A stretch of DNA of 64,000 nt from CAIWHR01 sp963823215 (GCA_963823215.1 CAWGKT010000017.1:1-64000); one strand, 5' to 3'. Positions 38,248 through 48,052 are shown, numbered from the stretch's first letter. Program-made: numbers and translations. The notes: generated by a model from the letters alone, not told the origin.

Positions 38248-39336
38248 GTGAACAAATTCAAGGACCTGCTCCCGTTCGAATCGAGCCTTCACGGACGTAA
38301 GATTATGGTCACCGGCCACACGGGATTCACGGGGCGGGGTCCGTTCGTGGCTTGAAGGCATTGGCGCCCAGCCTTTTGGCTTCTCTCTCCCTCCTGATAC
38401 CGATCCTGCCCTTTTTAGCGTCCTTGGCCTCGAGCGGCGGGTACCTACGATCTTTGGCGACATTTGTGACTTTGATTCGCTGCTTGGGGCGGTTAGTGCG
38501 ACCGAACCTGAACTGATTCTCCATCTTGCAGCGCAGCCCTTGGTTCGCCGACTGAATCGCGAACCCGTTCTAACATTTGCAACTAATACATTGGGAACGG
38601 CCCACGTGCTCGAAGCGGCGCGATCGGTGTCAAGCGTCAGGGCCGTGGTCTGCGTCACGACCGACAAGGTATATAAGAATAACGAGTGGCCGTGGCCCTA
38701 TCGGGAGAACGATCCGCTCGGCGGCAAGGATCCCTACAGCGCTTCCAAGAGTGCGGCCGAAATGATCATCCAGAGTTATGCGGCTTCGTATCCGACCGAT
38801 CTGGGAGCAAATCCCCTCATCGCGTCCGCTCGTGGCGGAAACATTGTCGGTGGTGGAGACTGGTCCGAGGATCGTCTCGTTCCCGATTTCGTTCGTGCGA
38901 TTGTGAACAATACCGGTTTGACCCTGAGGTTCCGATGCAACGCGACCATGGCAACACGTGCTGGCGTTTGCGCAGGGCTGTCTGATGCTGCTGGCAGGTC
39001 TGGCGTCGACGGATGGGGCCAGATTTGCAAAGGCTTGGAACTTGGGACCGCACGACCCACGACGGTTTTCCGTTCGCGATGTACTTGAGATGATCGTTCG
39101 CGAGTGGAAACGCCCACCTATCGAATACATGGACAATCCATTGCCCGAAGCCAGAAGTCTGGCGCTCTGACAGTTCTTTGGCTCGCAACGAGCTTGGCTG
39201 GATACCGGCATGGGATTCCGATCGTGTGATCTCCGAGACCGCAAAATGGTATCGAGATTTCTATCTCGACCCCACGTCGGCCTGGAATATAATGCGGAAC
39301 CAGATCGAAAGCTGGCGATCTGCAATTCAACGATGA
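38248..39336 (+). CDS. rfbG: CDP-glucose 4,6-dehydratase (at least three frameshifts)
   Basis: Makes CDP-4-keto-6-deoxy-D-glucose from CDP-glucose. Segments in order are IMVTGHTGFTG, FGDICDFDSLLGAV, LILHLAAQPLVRR, VCVTTDKVYKNNEWPWPY, YSASKSAAEMIIQSY (catalytic Tyr-x3-Lys), ARGGNIVGGGDWSEDRLVPD, then WNLGPHDPRRFSV and WYRDFYL. These are diagnostic for RfbG. Frames change near 38335-38355 (bases missing in WSVRWLEG), 38930-38950 and 39170. Repaired length is about 360 aa, normal for the family. Either the sequence has errors or the gene is recently inactivated. Start GTG 38248. The partner cytidylyltransferase is encoded at 41409. Confidence 0.8.
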
Positions 39337-39455
39337 ACTTGGTTCTTGGAGCAAGCGGCCGCCTGGGTTCTGAGCAAGGCATCGCCAAGGCCGGCAACAA
39401 GCGGGCGCGCCGGAACATGACGGAGCTCGGGTGGAGTTGGCTGCGCTTCGAATGA
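39333..39455 (+). pseudogene. 40-codon SDR/epimerase N-terminal remnant
   Basis: The short frame MNLVLGASGRLG begins with an NAD(P)-binding GxxGxxG motif, overlaps the rfbG stop by 4 bp and ends in overlap with the next gene. After about 12 residues it no longer resembles a dehydrogenase. It looks like the start of a sugar epimerase or reductase gene whose body was deleted. It could also be a translated linker. Confidence 0.35.
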
Positions 39456-40399
39456 CGTCGCCGAGTCCTCTGCTCGTCACCGGGGCCTCCGGGTTCATCG
39501 GATCGAGACTGATTCGTGTATTGCGTCAAGCCGGTACGGCCGGAATACTCGCTCTGACTCGCCGCTCGTTGAACCTACCGGACGTGGAGGAGATCGTCGT
39601 CGACACGCTCGACCCTGGCGATCTACGGAAGCGCCTTGACGGCCGGCGGATATCGGGGATGATCCACCTCGCAGCGGCAGGTGTTCGACCGGATGACCGC
39701 GACCCGTCGAAGCTCGCACTCGTGAACGCGGTATGGCCCTCGCAGATGGTTCGATTGGCGGCCGAGCTCGGCGCGAATGCCATCGTGATTTCGGGAAGCA
39801 GCGCCGAATACGATCGGGCGCGTTGCGCGGGACCGATCGATGAGCGCGCACCTCTCGAACATCGGAACATCTACGGGGCATCGAAGGCAGCCGGCGGTCT
39901 CCTGGCGCTGGCGGACGCGTGGACCGTTGGCGTGCCAGCCGCGGTCATCCGATTGTTCAATGTCTTCGGACCTGGCGAGGCGCCGCACCGTTTGCTCCCC
40001 ACGCTGCTTCGCCACTTCGCCGAAGGTACCCAGGTCCCGTTAACAATGGGCACCCAGATGCGTGACTTCGTGCACGTTGACGACGCTTGCGAGGGTCTGC
40101 TTCGGGCGGTGCATGTTTTGGCGGCTGGCGGCATGCCAAGCGGACCTTACAATGTCTGCTCGGGAATCGGCCATACGGTCGCCGATTTCGCGACTCACGT
40201 CGCGCGAACGGTTGGCGTGTCAGATGCCTTGCTTGGATTTGGAATGCGCGACATGCGCCCCGACGAGTATCCTTATGTAGTAGGTGATTCCAGTGCGTTT
40301 CAGCGAGCCAGCGGCTGGCGATGCAGGTCTGAGTTTCATTCCGCCATAGAATTAGCGGTTGCCGAATGCGTTCGATCGCCAGTGACAAGAACACACTAG
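39452..40399 (+). CDS. NAD-dependent epimerase/dehydratase, probable CDP-sugar reductase
   Basis: An extended SDR of 315 aa: LLVTGASGFIGSRLIRVL, MIHLAAAGVRPDD, VISGSSAEYDR, NIYGASKAAGGLL (catalytic Tyr-x3-Lys), VIRLFNVFGPGEAPHRLLPT and GTQMRDFVHVDDACEGL. It sits between rfbG and rfbF, so it probably reduces or epimerises the CDP-4-keto-6-deoxyhexose, as RfbJ/abequose-type enzymes do. The product cannot be predicted. ATG 39452 overlaps the preceding short frame by 4 bp. Confidence 0.82.
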   Translation: MTSPSPLLVTGASGFIGSRLIRVLRQAGTAGILALTRRSLNLPDVEEIVVDTLDPGDLRKRLDGRRISGMIHLAAAGVRPDDRDPSKLALVNAVWPSQMVRLAAELGANAIVISGSSAEYDRARCAGPIDERAPLEHRNIYGASKAAGGLLALADAWTVGVPAAVIRLFNVFGPGEAPHRLLPTLLRHFAEGTQVPLTMGTQMRDFVHVDDACEGLLRAVHVLAAGGMPSGPYNVCSGIGHTVADFATHVARTVGVSDALLGFGMRDMRPDEYPYVVGDSSAFQRASGWRCRSEFHSAIELAVAECVRSPVTRTH

Positions 40400-40407
40400 C
40401 CCGCGTG

Positions 40408-41394
40408 ATGAACGAACGCGCACACCCGGGCGACTCCGCGGCGTTGCCGCTGATATCGGTCTCCATCCCGGTGTTGAACGAGGCCCAGAATCTGGACGCA
40501 CTCTATCGCCGCTTGTGCGCTGTCGCACATCGAATGGCTGCCCGCTGTCGGATGGAGTTCGTGTTCAGCGACAATCACTCGGACGATGAGACGTGGCTCA
40601 AACTCGTCGATCTCGCAGAGCACGACGAACGCGTCCGGGCGATTCGATTTTCGCGGAATGTCGGTTTCCAGCGCTCGATACTCGCCAACTACATGCATAC
40701 CCGCGGCAACGCCGTCGTCCAGGTCGACGCCGACTTGCAGGACCCGCCCGAGATGGTCGAGCAGTTCTTCGACCTGTGGCAGCAAGGCTATCACGTCGTC
40801 TACGGAATACGGCGATCGCGGAAAGAAGGGGCGCTACTCAACGGCTTTCGGAAACTTGGCTACTGGGTTGTCGAGCGGCTAAGCGAACACCCCATCCCAC
40901 GAAACGTCGGTGATTTTCGTCTGGTGGATCGCAAGATCGTCGACGCGCTGGTGCGATTCAGAGTCGCCAATCCGTATCTCCGCGGGATGATAGCCAGCCT
41001 CGGATTCCGACAGACCGGAATCGAGTACGATAGAGACGCCCGCGTTGCCGGTCAAAGCAAGTTCAGTTTGAGTCAATTGGTCCGACTCGGCGTCGCCGGC
41101 GTATTCAACCACTCGATCGTGCCGCTTCGGCTGGCGTCGCTTGCGGGAGCGTTCATCCTGGCGCTCAGTGTCGTTGGCGCTGTCTACTATGTCGTGCTGA
41201 GATTGGCCCACCCCGAACTTCCCCAGGGACTCGCAAGCGTTCACATACTCGTCCTGTTCGGGATCGGCCTGCAATCGTTGCTGTTGGGAATCCTCGGTGA
41301 ATATCTATTGCGAATCTATGTACTACTGCGCGACGAGCCGGTTGCCATCGTGGAAGACGCAGTGAATTTCTCGATCGACGAAATGAAGCTCTAG
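40408..41394 (+). CDS. GT2 glycosyltransferase with two C-terminal membrane helices
   Basis: A 328-aa enzyme of the GtrB/ArnC/DPM1 group. SVSIPVLNEAQNLDALYRRL opens the GT-A domain, VFSDNHSDDETW and VQVDADLQDPPEMV carry the metal-binding Asp residues, and YGIRRSRKEGALLNGFRKLG follows. AGQSKFSLSQLVRLGVAGVF precedes two membrane helices (LAGAFILALSVVGAVYYVVL and VLFGIGLQSLLLGILGEYLL). Such enzymes transfer a sugar from a nucleotide donor to polyprenyl phosphate. The donor may be the CDP-sugar made in this operon. ATG 40408 is preferred over an upstream ATG at 40366 that overlaps the reductase. Confidence 0.87.
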   Translation: MNERAHPGDSAALPLISVSIPVLNEAQNLDALYRRLCAVAHRMAARCRMEFVFSDNHSDDETWLKLVDLAEHDERVRAIRFSRNVGFQRSILANYMHTRGNAVVQVDADLQDPPEMVEQFFDLWQQGYHVVYGIRRSRKEGALLNGFRKLGYWVVERLSEHPIPRNVGDFRLVDRKIVDALVRFRVANPYLRGMIASLGFRQTGIEYDRDARVAGQSKFSLSQLVRLGVAGVFNHSIVPLRLASLAGAFILALSVVGAVYYVVLRLAHPELPQGLASVHILVLFGIGLQSLLLGILGEYLLRIYVLLRDEPVAIVEDAVNFSIDEMKL

Positions 41395-41408
41395 CCAATC
41401 CAGGGACT

Positions 41409-42187
41409 ATGAAAACCGTCATCCTTGCCGGCGGCCTCGGTACGCGGATCGCCGAGGAGTCAGATCATCGGCCCAAGCCGATGGTCGAAATTGGCGGCCG
41501 TCCGCTTCTGTGGCACATCATGAAGCTGTATGCATTCCACGGAATCAACGATTTCATCGTGTGCCTCGGCTACAAGGGTTATGCGATAAGGAGTATTTCT
41601 TCAACTATCGCAGACACACCGACGACATGATCATTGATCTCGCAAACGGCGAGCATCAGATGATCGGTTCCCGAACCGAGGACTGGAAAATCACGCTGAT
41701 CGATACCGGCATCGATACGATGACCGGCGGTCGCCTCCGACGCATTGCACCATTGCTCGGCGACGAGACGTTTCTGTTCACGTACGGGGACGGCCTGGCC
41801 GACGTCGACATCTCGCTCGAGCTTCAATTCCATCGTCGTCATGGAAAGCTCGCCACGGTGGCCGCCGTTCAACCTCCCGGCCGGTTCGGCGTGTTGAATG
41901 TCGACGATAAGGATCATGTTTCGAGCTTCGAAGAGAAGCCAAGCACCGAGATCGGGTGGATCAACGGCGGATTTTTCGTTCTCGAGCCGCGAGCGATCAC
42001 TTATGTCGACGGTGATCGCACGTCGTGGGAACGCGCGCCGCTCGAACGAATGGCGCGAGATGGAGAGCTCATGGCGTTCCGCCATCACGGGTTCTGGCAG
42101 CCATGCGACACTCTTCGCGACAAGCGCATCCTGGAGGAACTCTGGAACGACGGAAACGGCCCGTGGTGCGTCTGGAATCGTCGATGA
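41409..42187 (+). CDS. rfbF: Glucose-1-phosphate cytidylyltransferase (one frameshift)
   Basis: Forms CDP-glucose from CTP and glucose-1-phosphate. VILAGGLGTRIAEESDHRPKPMVEIGGRPLLWHIMK contains the nucleotide-binding GGLGTR and the lysine of RPKPMVEIG. YFFNYRRHTDDM, FLFTYGDGLADVD and GFWQPCDTLRDKRILEELW are diagnostic of RfbF. One base, probably an A near 41588 in ATAAGG, is missing; restoring it gives a protein of about 259 aa. The stop overlaps the next gene by 4 bp (ATGA). It works with rfbG upstream. Confidence 0.9.
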
Positions 42188-43221
42188 CCGCTCGACCGAA
42201 CCCGTCGGTGCCGCGCTCCTTGCCGGGCAAATCGCACCGAATGCGGATCCTCAGCGGAGTTCTGGTTTCCGCCGTCTGTCTCGCCGTCATCATGATCAAG
42301 GTCGACGCGAGCGAGTTGCAGCGCGAGCTCTCCCGATTCAACTGGTGGTACCTCGCCGCAGGGATTGGTTCGCTGTGCCTTGGCTACGTCGTGCGAATCG
42401 CACGTTGGTCGATGTTGTTGAGCGCCGGTGGGGCCGTCGTATCGTTTGTACAATGTGTGGCGCCGTTCCTCGCATCCATCGCGCTGAACAACGTACTGCC
42501 TTTGCGCGCCGGGGACGTTCTGCGAGCGCTCGTCTTCCCTCGAGCGATCGGCGTGTCGCGGACCAACGCGACCGCAAGTCTCTTGGTCGAGCGGTTCCTC
42601 GATTTGGCGATCCTGGTGTGTTGCGTGACGGGCGGAATGGCGCTCGTCAACCAGCTGCCGTGGCCCGACTGGCTCAGAAGCGCACTTTCCGTGGCGATCC
42701 TTGGATGCGTCGTGATCGTCTGTCTCGCGATCGCCGCCAGAGCGCTGCCGAACTTCGCGTCGACCGCACATGGGCGACGGATGGGACGAGAGTCGCGGTT
42801 CGCGATGATAGGGAACGTCGCGCGAAGTCTCCTGGAGCGAATCGGCGCGATGTCGTCACCACGCGTGCTCGCTGGCGCCGTCGGTGTCTCGACGTTCGTC
42901 TGGATTGGCGAGGCGGGGTTGTTTCTCGCTCTGCTGAGAGGCGTTGGCCTCGATGCGAACGCGTACGGGGCGGTTTTGGTGATGGCGATAGCGACGCTGG
43001 CAACGCTCGTGCCGTCGTCGCCTGGATATGTCGGACCCTTTCATCTCGCTGCGTACATGGCCACGACGCTTCTTGGGGGCACTCCTGCGCAGGCGGCGAG
43101 CCTCGCGATTCTGTCCCATCTTGGACTCTGGCTGCCGACGACCTTCGCTGGCGGCGTCGCATTGCTGCTGCGGCCTGATCTGATCGTCGCCACTCGCAGC
43201 TCCGCGAGCCAAGCCGGGTAG
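42184..43221 (+). CDS. LPG_synthase_TM (UPF0104/AglD-like) membrane protein
   Basis: 345 aa with eight hydrophobic segments. Family hallmarks are LGYVVRIARWSMLL, FLASIALNNVLPLRAGDVLR, NATASLLVERFLDLAILV, and the late motif ATLVPSSPGYVGPFHLAAY. The family (PF03706) includes the lysyl-PG flippase domain and AglD-type proteins that act with polyprenyl-phosphate sugars. Between rfbF and an FAD enzyme, and after a membrane GT2, it may move or help use a lipid-linked sugar. This role is inferred. Start ATG 42184 overlaps rfbF. Confidence 0.82.
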   Translation: MTARPNPSVPRSLPGKSHRMRILSGVLVSAVCLAVIMIKVDASELQRELSRFNWWYLAAGIGSLCLGYVVRIARWSMLLSAGGAVVSFVQCVAPFLASIALNNVLPLRAGDVLRALVFPRAIGVSRTNATASLLVERFLDLAILVCCVTGGMALVNQLPWPDWLRSALSVAILGCVVIVCLAIAARALPNFASTAHGRRMGRESRFAMIGNVARSLLERIGAMSSPRVLAGAVGVSTFVWIGEAGLFLALLRGVGLDANAYGAVLVMAIATLATLVPSSPGYVGPFHLAAYMATTLLGGTPAQAASLAILSHLGLWLPTTFAGGVALLLRPDLIVATRSSASQAG

Positions 43222-43235
43222 CGTATCGCGATACG

Positions 43236-44565
43236 ATGAACGGGACGTATGACGCCATCATCGTCGGCGCGGGATTCACAGGGTCTCTCGGCAGGCCTTC
43301 GCCTGACGCGCGCGGGAAGGCGAGTGCTCGTCCTGGAGCGCGATAGCGCACCGGGTGGCCTCGCCGGCACGTTCGAATTCCATGACGGCGTACGTATCGA
43401 AAAGTTCTATCACCATTGGTTCACCAACGACCGGTACGTGCCTCGGCTCGTCGCGGAGTTGGGGCTGTCCGACCACATCGTCAGGCGGCCGTCGCGGACC
43501 GGCCTCTACTACGGGGGGCGCAACTGGCGTCTGTCAACGCCCCTCGATCTGATGCGCTTTACCCCGTTGCCGATACTGGACCGAATCCGGCTGGGCCTGC
43601 TCGTGGCGCGCGTCCGCGCGATCAAGGACTGGCGGGAGATCGAGCATCTGTCGATCCGCGAATGGCTCGAACCGATCTGCGGATCGAATGCGTATCGCGT
43701 GGTCTGGGAGCCGCTGATCAACGCGAAGTTCTCGATCTACGCCGACGCGGTTGGAGCAGTTTGGTTCTGGAAGAAGCTCGTGCTCCGCGGCAGTACGCGC
43801 GGCAAGACGGGTGCTGAGGAACTCGCCTACTTCAGGGGTGGATTCGGCCGGCTTTCGGAGGCGATCGTCGACGCCATTCGAAGCGCAGGCGGTGATGTTG
43901 AACTCGATGCGACGGTACAGAGTGTTCGGCACTCCAACGGCCAGTTGCAGTCCGTGGTGGTTCGAGACAGGGAGATTGCGGGCCGTCAGTTCCTTTTCAC
44001 ACCCGCTCTACCGATCATCGCAGACATTCTGAAGGACACCGGACACGACGCATGGATCGATCGGCTGCTGCGGGTCCGATATCTCGGCAACATTTGCCTC
44101 GTACTCGAGCTCAATCAAAGTCTGTCGGATACCTACTGGCTGAACGTCAACGATCCCGGCTTTCCGTTCGTGGGCATCATCGAGCACACCAACTTCGATC
44201 CGCCGGAGAACTATCGGGGCGCGCACATCGCGTACCTGTCCCGCTACGTCGCCAAGGAAGATGCGGCGTGGGCGTACAGCGACAAGGACTACTTTGAATT
44301 CGCCTTCGGCCATCTTCAGCGGATGTTTCCGAGTCTCGGGCGAGACTGGATCACCGAATACAGGGTTTGGCGCACGGAGTTTGCGCAGCCGGTCACGGAA
44401 CGCAACTACTCGCAATACGTACCCGGACGAGGCACTCCATTCGAGAACGCCTGGATATCCACGATGGCGCAGATCTATCCGGAAGATCGGGGGACCAACT
44501 ACGCCATTCGGGATGGTCAGCAGATCGCTCTCGAGATGCTCTCGCATCGAACAGGCTCATCGTAA
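43236..44565 (+). CDS. NAD(P)/FAD-dependent oxidoreductase, amine-oxidase/UGM-like (one frameshift)
   Basis: About 443 aa. The dinucleotide-binding motif YDAIIVGAGFTGLSAGLRL is restored when one extra G near 43283 is removed. VLVLERDSAPGGLAGTFE follows. The C-terminal part has YVPGRGTPFENAWISTMAQIYPEDRGTNYAIRDGQQIA, whose first 20 residues begin the FAD-binding end of this superfamily. Such proteins are frequent in O-antigen loci, sometimes annotated as protoporphyrinogen-oxidase-like, and include UDP-galactopyranose mutase. The particular reaction is unknown. Start ATG 43236, 14 bp after the previous gene. Confidence 0.78.
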
Positions 44566-44579
44566 CATCGCCGAATACG

Positions 44580-46545
44580 ATGAGCGTCTCGATGCACGTT
44601 CCCGCGATCCCAATCCGAGTCGCGCTGATCCTCGCCTTGGCCGCGGGCCTCGTCTGTTCCGCTTTCAATTCCCTTTGGTCGCCGCATTCAGCCGACCTTG
44701 CGCACCATTACGCGCTCGTGGAGCGCGTCGCCGAGTTTTGGGATTTGCCTCCGGGCGACGATCCAACACTGGGAGAAATGAACGTATACCCCAAGGCAAG
44801 CCACATTGCCGCTGCCCTTCTGGGCAGCGTCTTCGATTCGCCCATTGTCGGCATGCAGCTGGTCGCGCTCGGGTCGATCGTCCTCGCTTGGGGAGCAATC
44901 ATTTTCATCCTGATGTGGGCCCCGAGACCAGCGGCCTTGTTGTCGGGCGCCGTGCTGGCGGGTCTGCTGGTTCTCAACAGGCTGTTCATTAAGGCTGAAT
45001 TGCACGCACACGAGGTTATCGGGAATTATTTCCTTCCGCAGATTGCCGCGCAGGCCATCGTTTTGGTTGTGCTGGCGACCTGCGTGTACCTCGAGCGGGC
45101 GGGCTCGCGACCCGTCGCGCGATACCTGATCATCGCCACGAGCGCCTGGTTCACCACGCTAATCCATTTGCTCCCAGCGCTCGAGCTGCTGGGATTCCTG
45201 TTCTGCGTAGTAGTTTTCGAGGGTTTAGCAGCTCGGGCAGCGCGCGTATCAGGATGGGCGCGGGAGTCGATGGCGGGCCTAGCGTTGGCAATCGCGGTCA
45301 CGGCAGCCGTATTGCTAAATCCGACCTTTCGCGCGATGGCGGAGATCAGTAGGAACAATGGATCGCTCCCCTACACATTATTCCGGCCCGGCCGCGATAG
45401 GCCTTCTGTGCCTCGTGGTCGCATTGGCTTCGGCGATCATGCTCGGCGCGTGGCGAAAACTCGACCGTCGCGGCTGGAGCGTGCGTTTCCCGGCCGCAAA
45501 GTGCATCCCACTGTATGCGCTCTCAGTGGTGATTCTGTGTTTTGCCCAGATCCTCGCTCTCTACCTAGGACACGGATCCGAATACGCCGTCCGAAAGTAC
45601 GTCTTCGGCCTGCATTCGGTGCTCCTGGTGGAACTTGCGGTTTTTCCTGGCCTGTACGTCGTGTGCCGTGCAAACGCGGCTGCGAGCGTGGACAAACCCG
45701 ATATCGTGCAGGCGCTCGTGCTCCCGATCGTCCTGATAGCGATCTCGTTCGTATCCGTCATACCAGCACACAAGGTGATCAGCACATCGAGCCTTGTTTC
45801 ATTGGAGCGACAGGTTAGGCTTCTCCGCGCAACCCAAATGGCTAGTACGCCCGACAAGTACGATTACGTAGTCAATCTAGCGGGTATGCCCGCTCCGATC
45901 GCATACATGCTCTCCATCGGTACGCTGAAGGCGCCGCGATCGGCCAATGCGTACGACGTGTTGTCGGGCCGGCATTTCAGCGAGCAGGAACGCGTTGGAA
46001 CGATTATCACGACAGCGAACCGGGCGCCATACGATGTGCCGAGCTGTCGCCGACTGTTGCTGTCCAGTTCCCTGGCCATATTGGACGGGTCGTGCGTATT
46101 GAGCAGGCTCGCAACTCAGGCCAACTGCGGTCACGCGTTCGATTTTTCCAACACGGGCTGGATCGATCCACATCTGCTGGAGGGATTCAGCGTCGCGGAG
46201 GCGCACGGCCGATGGACCAGCGCGGAGAAGGCAACCTTCGAATGCAGTCTGCCACCGGAAATGGCCCACAACCTCGAAGTGGTTCGCATCGACACGGTGG
46301 GATTCGTCGTCCACGGCCGACCGCAGCGAGTGCGCATCGCCATAAACAATACTCCGATGATCGACTTCGTCTACCGGCACGACTCAGAGCAAAAAACGTT
46401 CGAACTGCCACTGCGGAATATTCCGCTTTCAGATCGTATTCGGGTAGATTTCATCGTCCCCGACGCGATTTCGCCCAGCGATCTGGGCTTATCGTCGGAC
46501 CCTCGTAGGATTGGCATTGGCGTTCGGTCGATCGACTTCCGGTAA
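44580..46545 (+). CDS. Polytopic membrane protein with C-terminal beta-domain, relative of the 36000-37968 protein (one frameshift)
   Basis: About 655 aa. Helices start at IPIRVALILALAAGLVCSAF and a loop with HSADLAHHYALVERVAEFWD follows. Around ten more hydrophobic segments run to residue 400. The soluble end has VGFVVHGRPQRVRIAINN, TFELPLRNIPLSDRIRVDFI, PDAISPSDLGLSSDPRRIGI. A frame change at about 45365-45385 joins the halves. The terminal domain is shared with the other 655-aa protein. The N-terminal parts are dissimilar, although both have an acidic or His-rich loop after helix 1. Likely a GT-C type transferase or polymerase for the lipid-linked sugar of this operon; not proven. Start ATG 44580. 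Confidence 0.65.
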
Positions 46546-46580
46546 TCGAGACGGCCCACGGATTGCGGGAGCATCAACAC

Positions 46581-46611
46581 AAAAAATGCCCGGCGTGGGG
46601 GCCGGGCTGTT
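46581..46611 (-). terminator. Intrinsic terminator of the substrate-binding-protein gene
   Basis: GCCCGGC (46588-46594) and GCCGGGC (46601-46607) form a 7-bp GC stem. On the minus strand it is followed by a run of six T (46586-46581). It lies 46 bp past the stop of the minus-strand gene. It may also stop the plus-strand operon ending at 46545. Confidence 0.75.
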
Positions 46612-46656
46612 TGCAGGATGGGGGCCCGACGATAATCAGCGGGCATGCACAAACGA

Positions 46657-47640
46657 TCACTCGATCACCCTGTCCGCGCGCAGCCGCAGCGATTGCGGGA
46701 TGGTAAGACTCAGCACTTTTGCGGTCCTGCTGTTGATGAACAATTCGAACGTCGTGACTTGTTCCACCGGCAGGTCGCCCGGCTTGGCGCCCTTGAAGAT
46801 CCTGTCTACGTAGGTGGCCGCGCGCCTGAACTGCTCGGCGAGGTTCGGCCCGTAGCTCATCAGACCGCCCGCCTCTGCATATTCCCGAATCGTTGATGAT
46901 GAGGGCAACCGATTCGTCGCCGCCAGTTCTGCGATCTTGCGGTAGTGCTGGATCAACAACGCGTCGGTCGCCACAATGACTGCCTCGGCCTTTGCCTCAA
47001 TCATCACGGGAAACGCATTCTCGATCTCCTGCGCAGTGCGTGCTTCCACCGGCAGAACCTTCACGCCGCTCCCCTGCGCTGCGGACTGAACGCTCTTCAG
47101 AAACGTGCCGAGAGCCGGGTTGACCGGATTCACCAGGACGGCCACACGCGAAAGCTTGGGCACCATGCCGAGCAGCAACTCGAGTTGCTTGGTGCCCAGG
47201 TCACTGCTGAGGTTCGAGAACCCGGTGATGTTCCCTCCGGGCCGCGCGAGGCTTTTGACGAAGCCGCTACCGATCGGGTCGCCGGAGGTTGACATAACGA
47301 TAGGAATCGTCGTGGTTGCTTTTTGCAGCGCGCTGATCGCTTGCGACGATCCGGAAACGATCACGTCCAATCTTAGCCCCACCAGTTCTGCAGCCAAGTC
47401 GGGAAGGTGGTCGGGCTTGTCGTCGAAGCGCCACTCGATCACCAGATTCTTGCCCTCGACGTAGCCGAGCTCACGCATTCCCCGCGGGAAGGCGCCGATG
47501 AAGTCAGCGTCAATGGAGTCCGGGCGACGACGCTGGGTCAGGAAGCCGACACGCCAGATCTTGCCTTGCGTTTGCCCATGAGAGACCAGCGGAGCCGCAC
47601 CGAGCGCAAGGAGCGCGAAAACCGTGTCACGTCTGTTCAT
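46657..47640 (-). CDS. ABC transporter substrate-binding protein (ABC_sub_bind family)
   Basis: A periplasmic protein of 327 aa in the PF04392/COG2984 family. The signal peptide is MNRRDTVFALLALGAAPLVS, then IWRVGFLTQRRRPDSIDADF, GYVEGKNLVIEWRFDDKPD and IVMSTSGDPIGSGFVKSLAR. The late motif GGLMSYGPNLAEQFRRAATY with VDRIFKGAKPGDLPVEQ is typical. Members are frequent and often orphan in Burkholderiales. Here too no permease or ATPase is adjacent. The attC site at 47677-47753 ends 37 bp upstream of the start, so this may be a cassette gene or the chromosomal gene next to the array. Some other members bind tryptophan; the ligand here is unknown. Confidence 0.85.
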   Translation of the reverse strand: MNRRDTVFALLALGAAPLVSHGQTQGKIWRVGFLTQRRRPDSIDADFIGAFPRGMRELGYVEGKNLVIEWRFDDKPDHLPDLAAELVGLRLDVIVSGSSQAISALQKATTTIPIVMSTSGDPIGSGFVKSLARPGGNITGFSNLSSDLGTKQLELLLGMVPKLSRVAVLVNPVNPALGTFLKSVQSAAQGSGVKVLPVEARTAQEIENAFPVMIEAKAEAVIVATDALLIQHYRKIAELAATNRLPSSSTIREYAEAGGLMSYGPNLAEQFRRAATYVDRIFKGAKPGDLPVEQVTTFELFINSRTAKVLSLTIPQSLRLRADRVIE

Positions 47641-47676
47641 TCGAATCCCGTTAAACGCAGGTCGCATCGATCTGAC

Positions 47677-47753
47677 GCCCAACGAGCAGGGTAACCGGCG
47701 ACCGCGGCACGGGCGAAGCCCCGCCGATGGGCGTCCGTGTTGCGCGGTTAGGC
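47677..47753 (-). other. attC recombination site 1
   Basis: Read on the minus strand it starts GCCTAACCGCGCAACACGG (R'' box GCCTAAC at 47753-47747) and ends TACCCTGCTCGTTGGGC (R' box GTTGGGC at 47683-47677). The interior is an imperfect palindrome with GGGGCTTCGCCCGTG. The 77-bp length is normal for attC. The terminal GTTACC...CTCGTTGGGCGTC matches the ends of the other sites in this array. Confidence 0.8.
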
Positions 47754-47826
47754 GGCGCCGATTCGCAAAGTAAGTGCAACACGTCTTGCACATACTTCCG
47801 AAGGTCTCGCGGCGTCGGTATGACGT

Positions 47827-48027
47827 TCATTGCAGCTTACCAATCAAGCGATATACGGCAATTAGAATTCCGAACCCTATGTACATCCCGAACAATGCAA
47901 CCAACATTAATTTCGCCACCGCGACGCTTACAATATTCGCCATTGACAGAAAAATGATCGCGCCTACGAGACCGGCGAACAAAGCCGCGATGCCAGCGAC
48001 AATCCATAGCGTTCTACGCTTTGGCAT
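47827..48027 (-). CDS. Cassette-encoded small membrane protein
   Basis: 66 aa. A basic N-terminus (MPKRRTLW) is followed by two membrane helices, IVAGIAALFAGLVGAIIFL and LMLVALFGMYIGFGILIAVY. It is unlike any family I recognise. It fills the interval between attC sites 2 and 1 and has the same orientation as the other cassette genes. The start lies 26 bp after the R' box of attC2. AT-richer than its surroundings, as is usual for cassettes. Confidence 0.65.
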   Translation of the reverse strand: MPKRRTLWIVAGIAALFAGLVGAIIFLSMANIVSVAVAKLMLVALFGMYIGFGILIAVYRLIGKLQ

Positions 48028-48052
48028 AGGTCAATCTGGGTCTCGCAATGAC

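Noticed and set aside
38022..38300. 92-codon plus-strand open frame before rfbG
   Set aside because: Overlaps the rfbG start in another frame and has no recognisable domain.
46657..47640. Substrate-binding protein as a certain integron cassette
   Set aside because: attC1 lies upstream of it, but no attC follows its 3' end; it has its own terminator instead. Left open as neighbour of the array.
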